NCBI GenBank assembly: GCA_013178305.1
Contig: JABLXB010000007.1
Span: 219,562-283,561 of the forward strand
Length of the DNA stretch: 64,000 nucleotides
Reading direction: 5' to 3'
DNA from: Bacillota bacterium
Lineage (GTDB): Bacteria > Bacillota > Sulfobacillia > JABLXB01
The notes under the pieces are model-generated. The model was not told the DNA's origin, did no database searches, and saw nothing but the letters and a program-made list of their open reading frames with translations. A program made the position numbers and the translations under genes. This document shows positions 60,908 to 64,000 of the stretch, one piece after another (within the stretch, counting starts at the first letter, position 1; each line of letters begins with the position of its first letter).

Positions 60908-61006
60908 ATGCCTGAGCTGCGCAGGATATCCGGAGAAGACGCCATCCGCGCCCTGGAGCGACTGGGTTTTCCGCAGCATTCTTCGACAGGCTCGGGTAAG
61001 TGCTGA
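60908..61006 (+). pseudogene. hicA: HicA toxin remnant
   Basis: ATG 60908 opens MPELRRISGEDAIRALERLG, the canonical HicA N-terminus (P-x-x-S-G-x-E-A-I-x-A-L-x-x-L-G-F). After GF the frame departs from the family and stops at 61004. The catalytic histidine region (G-S-H) is missing, and no HicB antitoxin is recognised. Non-functional. Confidence 0.55.
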
Positions 61007-61668
61007 AGAGCTTATGCGGTATGTGTGAAAGAATTGCCCTGGCGGAGAAGTCTTCTCTGAGAGCTCTCTGCCTATTATGTTCAAACGCCGTATCGGCAGG
61101 AGCGGGCTTCTCCATTTTCCCCCCTAGTCGACCGTTAGCCTCGGTTCTTTCGAGCGGTCTACACGGCCCTGTTCGGCGCCAATCCTATTGTTACGGCACC
61201 CGTCGCTGCCTTTACCAGGCGCGTCTACTGGACCCATTACCACAAATCCATTTCCCCGGCTATTTCGCCAATCGTGAGTTCCCGCCGAAGCATTGCATGG
61301 AGACATATGTGCACCGTGAAGTACAGGCGCTACTGCCCTACCTGAAGCTGGTCATCGTTGCAGGGAGGCCGCTTGTACAGCGGCTATTCGACGATGACGT
61401 GGAGCCCGGCCAAATCCGTTACGGTACGTGGAGGGCAGGGGGCACCATTCGCTGCGCTATGGTTGACTTCCCGAAAACAGGCGCGGAGCCTGAGTTCCAG
61501 GAATTGCTCCGGTTACTGAGACTGGAACTCGGCCTCTCCGAGATCGACGACGGCCCTGTATCTGCCGGCGTGGTGGATCCTGGCGAAGACAGGTTTCGGG
61601 AGTACGTGCGGTTCGAACTGCATGCTCTGAGTACATGGTGGGAACAGATCCGGGCCATGGTGGCATGA
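61000..61668 (+). pseudogene. Uracil-DNA glycosylase-like gene, frameshifted
   Basis: Two frames hold consecutive pieces of what looks like one protein. Around 61150-61240: FRAVYTALFGANPIVTAP, AAFTRRVYWTHYHKS. Then in another frame to 61668: NREFPPKHCMETYVHREVQA, LLPYLKLVIVAGRPLVQRLF, LSTWWEQIRAMVA. The W-T-H-x-H-K followed by a cysteine and a V-x-x-G-R strand recalls UDG-superfamily enzymes. At least one shift near 61240 and an in-frame TAG at about 61132 make it non-functional. Assignment is tentative. Confidence 0.35.
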
Positions 61669-61684
61669 TGGCTCAAATACTAGG

Positions 61685-61973
61685 CTGGCGACACCGAACA
61701 CCGACGATTGGTGGCGGGACCTCGAGGTCATTCCGCGCCTGAACAGGTACTCATTCCTGGTCGCGTGCGATGCCTTCATCGAGGACCAGGCCAGAGCTTT
61801 CCTCAGACATGCGGGATGCCATTGTTCATGCGGGGGGCAGATCGGGAGAATCACTGAAACGGCGTCTCCAGCGTATGGGTGGCTTCGAGCCGAGCGGCGC
61901 TCTCATCGTGAACGACGATGTATGCAGGTTTGCCGTGAACACGGCGGAGAGATTCGCCCGGACGCTCTACTGA
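61685..61973 (+). pseudogene. Frameshifted hypothetical fragment
   Basis: One frame reads ATPNTDDWWRDLEVIPRLNR then SFLVACDAFIEDQARAFLRH. A second frame continues RLQRMGGFEPSGALIVNDDV and ends FAVNTAERFARTLY at 61973. Both look like real protein sequence joined by a shift near 61830. No family recognised. Bases 61974-62186 show nothing. Confidence 0.3.
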
Positions 61974-62186
61974 TTTCTTGGGACTGAGCCAAGACGGCTT
62001 GGCATTCATCAGTTCCGGCAGCCGGCGGCTTCGATGCTGATGGGGAGCCGGCAGTGCCGTCGGAATACCATCATGTCGTCAGATACTTGCCGGTCGAACC
62101 TTTACATTTGCGGAGGCGTGTTCTAAGGGATCTCTCTGAGACGCGAACAGTGATTGAGACTACCAGAGTACGTCGGAGGAGGTTCA

Positions 62187-62990
62187 ATGGCGATGGAGGT
62201 GCGATTGCTCGATGATCGCTCGCTTGCAATACCGCTTTCACGTTCACAGGTGGAGGCGGCCAACCGGTTGCATGAACATCTCAAGCAATGGCGGCAATCG
62301 GATGCAGCTCTGACAGCGCTTGCCCAGGCCCTACCGGGCTTTGATATGGAGTCGACCATCCTCAAGGTGGTCAGCATCAACGCCCTCTATGGGACGAACG
62401 TATTCGCGATACTGAGAATGGCCGAGCACGTGTTCCTTGTGATGAACGGTGATGGGAGGGCGCTCCGCGATATCGATCTTGTCGAGCGCCTGGCCCACTT
62501 GCCTGCCACAAGCGAATCCGGGGTTGCGAGGACACACACCAGCTTCGCCTCGAAATTCGCGCACTTCTTCATCGATCCGGAGCGGTTCCCCATCTATGAT
62601 TCTTACGCTGTGAAGATGGTAGGGCATCACCTGGGGCTGGCTCAATACGGCGGCCACAGAGAGCGCGGGTACAGGGGCTTCGTGACTGAGTTTGCGATGC
62701 TGAAGTGTGCCGTCGATCCTGGGCTGACCAATCGACAACTTGACCGGTACCTGTGGGTTGCGGGGCAGTACAGGGAGTATCTAAAGAACCCAAGGTCTCC
62801 GATAAACAGAGAGTTGCGCAGCCTGTTTGAAGCGCCGCCACCGGAATGCGAGCCTGACCTGGCACAGATTGCACTCGGGAATCTGGATTGTGGAGCCGGA
62901 CGACCCGGCGGCTTCACAGGAGTGCAGCGAGTCGATCGGAGTGGGGCACCAAATCGGCGCAGTTCCGGCGCATGTACGACGAGGGCTTGA
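62187..62990 (+). CDS. Hypothetical protein with probable frameshifted C-terminus
   Basis: 267 codons from ATG 62187 (GGAGGT upstream). The first about 220 residues look like a normal soluble, helix-rich protein (RTHTSFASKFAHFFIDPERF, DSYAVKMVGHHLGL, RYLWVAGQYREYL). These features recall conserved hypothetical proteins of mobile regions. After about SLFEAPPPECEPD the composition turns Arg/Gly-rich, while other frames read better (IWIVEPDDPAASQECSES), so the C-terminus is probably shifted. Function unknown. Confidence 0.5.
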   Translation: MAMEVRLLDDRSLAIPLSRSQVEAANRLHEHLKQWRQSDAALTALAQALPGFDMESTILKVVSINALYGTNVFAILRMAEHVFLVMNGDGRALRDIDLVERLAHLPATSESGVARTHTSFASKFAHFFIDPERFPIYDSYAVKMVGHHLGLAQYGGHRERGYRGFVTEFAMLKCAVDPGLTNRQLDRYLWVAGQYREYLKNPRSPINRELRSLFEAPPPECEPDLAQIALGNLDCGAGRPGGFTGVQRVDRSGAPNRRSSGACTTRA

Positions 62991-63040
62991 GCGTGGCTCA
63001 GATTGCCCGAGAGACGGGTAGCGATTATGCGTTTGTGTAA
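62945..63040 (+). pseudogene. HTH-like C-terminal fragment
   Basis: A start-less frame reads GTKSAQFRRMYDEGLSVAQI and ends ARETGSDYAFV before TAA. The FRRMYDEGLSVAQIARETG part matches the recognition half of a helix-turn-helix of the kind seen in resolvases and DNA-modification proteins. It is in a third frame relative to the gene above and may be the displaced end of the same original protein. Confidence 0.4.
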
Positions 63041-63176
63041 GAGGTATAAGGGGCGGAAACCGTGAGGATTCATGCAATCGACCGATCCAGTTGGCCAGAG
63101 TTTTTGCGTGGAGGCGACAACTGAGTCGGGGAGCCGCGTGGCCAGGACCCACGTGAGCTGCGAGGGGGGCTTGTCG

Positions 63177-63305
63177 ATGAATGCATTTGAGGACATCGTA
63201 GCGCGGTGTTTCGAGGATAAGGGATACTGGGTACGACAAAACGTCAAGGTTCCGATAACGAAGGCTGACAAGCGCGAGATAGGTGTAGCCTTGCACGGTA
63301 GATGA
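63177..63305 (+). pseudogene. Truncated hypothetical gene (endonuclease-like N-terminus)
   Basis: 42 codons: NAFEDIVARCFEDKGYWVRQ followed by VKVPITKADKREIG. This resembles the N-terminus of conserved proteins with F-E-x-I-V...GYWV...T-K-x-x-K-R that carry a nuclease-like domain. The gene stops at 63303 where the domain should begin. ATG 63177 has GAGGGGGG upstream. Confidence 0.4.
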
Positions 63306-63422
63306 CCCTGATCCGGGGCTACCGGTTGCAGGTTGGTTGTCACCGGAGGCGCTTGGCAAGACTCTCCAGTGTGCTAAGATTCTTTCAGTATCTTTGGCTC
63401 CTGGGGAGGTATTCGATTCCAC

Positions 63423-63890
63423 ATGCAGATCGTTTGGGACTTCGGGGTGGGAATCAAGGAATACGTCGAGAACTTTAGCTCCATTGTGTTTCCGCTGCTT
63501 CTCGAGTGTCCTGTGTGCGGAGCAGGCATTCCGCTGGAACGCCATGGTTTTTATCCCCGCAACGCGCTTCCCCGCGCCGTTGAGTACCGCATATCCATCG
63601 TCCGGTATCTCTGCAAATCCTGCTGCCACACGGTTTCCCTTCTGCCGTCCTTCCTCCTGCCCCGTTTCCAGCGTACCCGGGAGGTAATCCTCGAAAGCCT
63701 TCGGGCGCTGTTCTCGAGGCGGCGACTCTTGCTGTACCGCCAGATAGCCTATCACTACAAGAAGAGGTTTCAGCGCAATGTCCTGGCCATCGTCTCCGCG
63801 CTGAGAGACGCAGGCTGCCGCGAGCGCTTGCCCGACGACGAGAACGAAAGGGCCATAAAGCTAGTGGACCGGTTGCGTTCGTTACAATAA
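63423..63890 (+). CDS. DUF6431 domain protein of an insertion element
   Basis: 155 residues: IVWDFGVGIKEYVENF, a zinc ribbon ECPVCGAG ... YLCKSCC, RHGFYPRNALPRAVEYRI (in part), TVSLLPSFLLPRFQ. This is the DUF6431 layout, typically encoded beside transposase genes in insertion sequences. ATG 63423 has GGGGAGGT upstream. It is followed by short repeats and the start of another frame at the window edge, consistent with an element continuing beyond it. Confidence 0.75.
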   Translation: MQIVWDFGVGIKEYVENFSSIVFPLLLECPVCGAGIPLERHGFYPRNALPRAVEYRISIVRYLCKSCCHTVSLLPSFLLPRFQRTREVILESLRALFSRRRLLLYRQIAYHYKKRFQRNVLAIVSALRDAGCRERLPDDENERAIKLVDRLRSLQ

Positions 63891-63934
63891 AAGTGATCCA
63901 GTAATGCCGCAAACGCTCGTCTTAAAGTGATCCA
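63890..63934. repeat. Direct repeat AAAGTGATCCA, two copies
   Basis: AAAGTGATCCA occurs at 63890-63900 and 63924-63934, and AAGTGAT recurs at the last bases of the window. Short directly repeated motifs of this kind mark the ends of IS21-like elements, where transposase binds. The element itself is cut off. Confidence 0.4.
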
Positions 63935-63977
63935 CCCCGACCACTAATCCTGTATCCTCATACTTGGCAGAACGCGG

Positions 63978-64000
63978 ATGCAGGAGGTTAAGGAAGTGAT
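63978..64000 (+). CDS. Start of a frame cut by the window edge, possibly a transposase
   Basis: ATG 63978 opens M-Q-E-V-K-E-V before the window ends. The position after DUF6431 and the AAAGTGATCCA repeats suggests an IstA-type transposase. With only seven codons this is context-based. Confidence 0.25.

Noticed and set aside
1..64000. CRISPR array, rRNA or tRNA genes
   Set aside because: No regularly spaced repeats of 23-40 bases and no rRNA or tRNA signature were noticed by eye. A tRNA scan was not possible here.

Overview
The window looks like a chromosome segment of a high-GC, endospore-forming member of the Bacillota (Clostridia-like). Evidence for spore formation: a germination protease gene (gpr), two SPOCS/DUF3794 proteins, a YlbJ-like remnant and two GerMN proteins. 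Evidence for a Gram-positive lineage with an S-layer: a PASTA kinase/PP2C phosphatase pair, an FMN riboswitch driving a RibU-type transporter, SLH-domain surface proteins, FakA/Asp23, and the gene order coaBC-priA-def-fmt-rsmB-rlmN-stp-prkC-rsgA-rpe. I cannot name the genus.

Region 1 (1-28.2 kb) is a conserved housekeeping block, mostly on the plus strand with many 1-11 bp overlaps: coaBC, priA, a fused def-fmt gene, a zinc metallopeptidase, rsmB, rlmN, stp, prkC, rsgA, rpe, riboswitch-ribU, rpmB, asp23, fakA, recG, gpr (minus), coaD, a coiled-coil protein, a GerMN-SLH-Gmad2 surface protein and a GlcD-like flavin oxidase. Anomalies here are the def-fmt fusion, a PriA whose Walker A lysine and motif VI arginines are missing, an OGG-type glycosylase interrupted by an in-frame TGA close to its C-terminus, and two convergent SPOCS paralogues with matching sporulation-type promoter motifs.

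Region 2 (28.2-50.3 kb) is accessory. It starts with a 5'-truncated ylbJ abutting structured non-coding sequence. Two nucleotidyltransferase-fold proteins and a TIGR04076 protein follow. Then comes a long run of exported proteins: a three-propeller lipoprotein family (33.1 and 42.7 kb), a GerMN protein with about 14 propeller-type repeats and SLH modules, tandem DUF3048 proteins, BNR-type and PQQ-type propeller proteins, and several unknown lipoproteins. It reads as a surface/secretome island built by duplication.

Region 3 (50.3-53.5 kb) is an ECF sigma / zinc anti-sigma / TM2 / LiaF-like operon, probably an envelope-stress regulator.

Region 4 (53.5-64 kb) is decaying or mobile DNA: a serpin fragment fused out of frame to a DUF3160 fragment, a CapA-like lipoprotein, a frameshifted DUF4829-type lipoprotein, an orphan N-terminally clipped oligopeptide permease, a TIGR04076 fragment, a large serine recombinase, then remnants (HicA, UDG-like, HTH, endonuclease-like) and a DUF6431 insertion-element protein with terminal repeats running off the end.

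All calls come from reading sequence and translations by eye. No database search was run.
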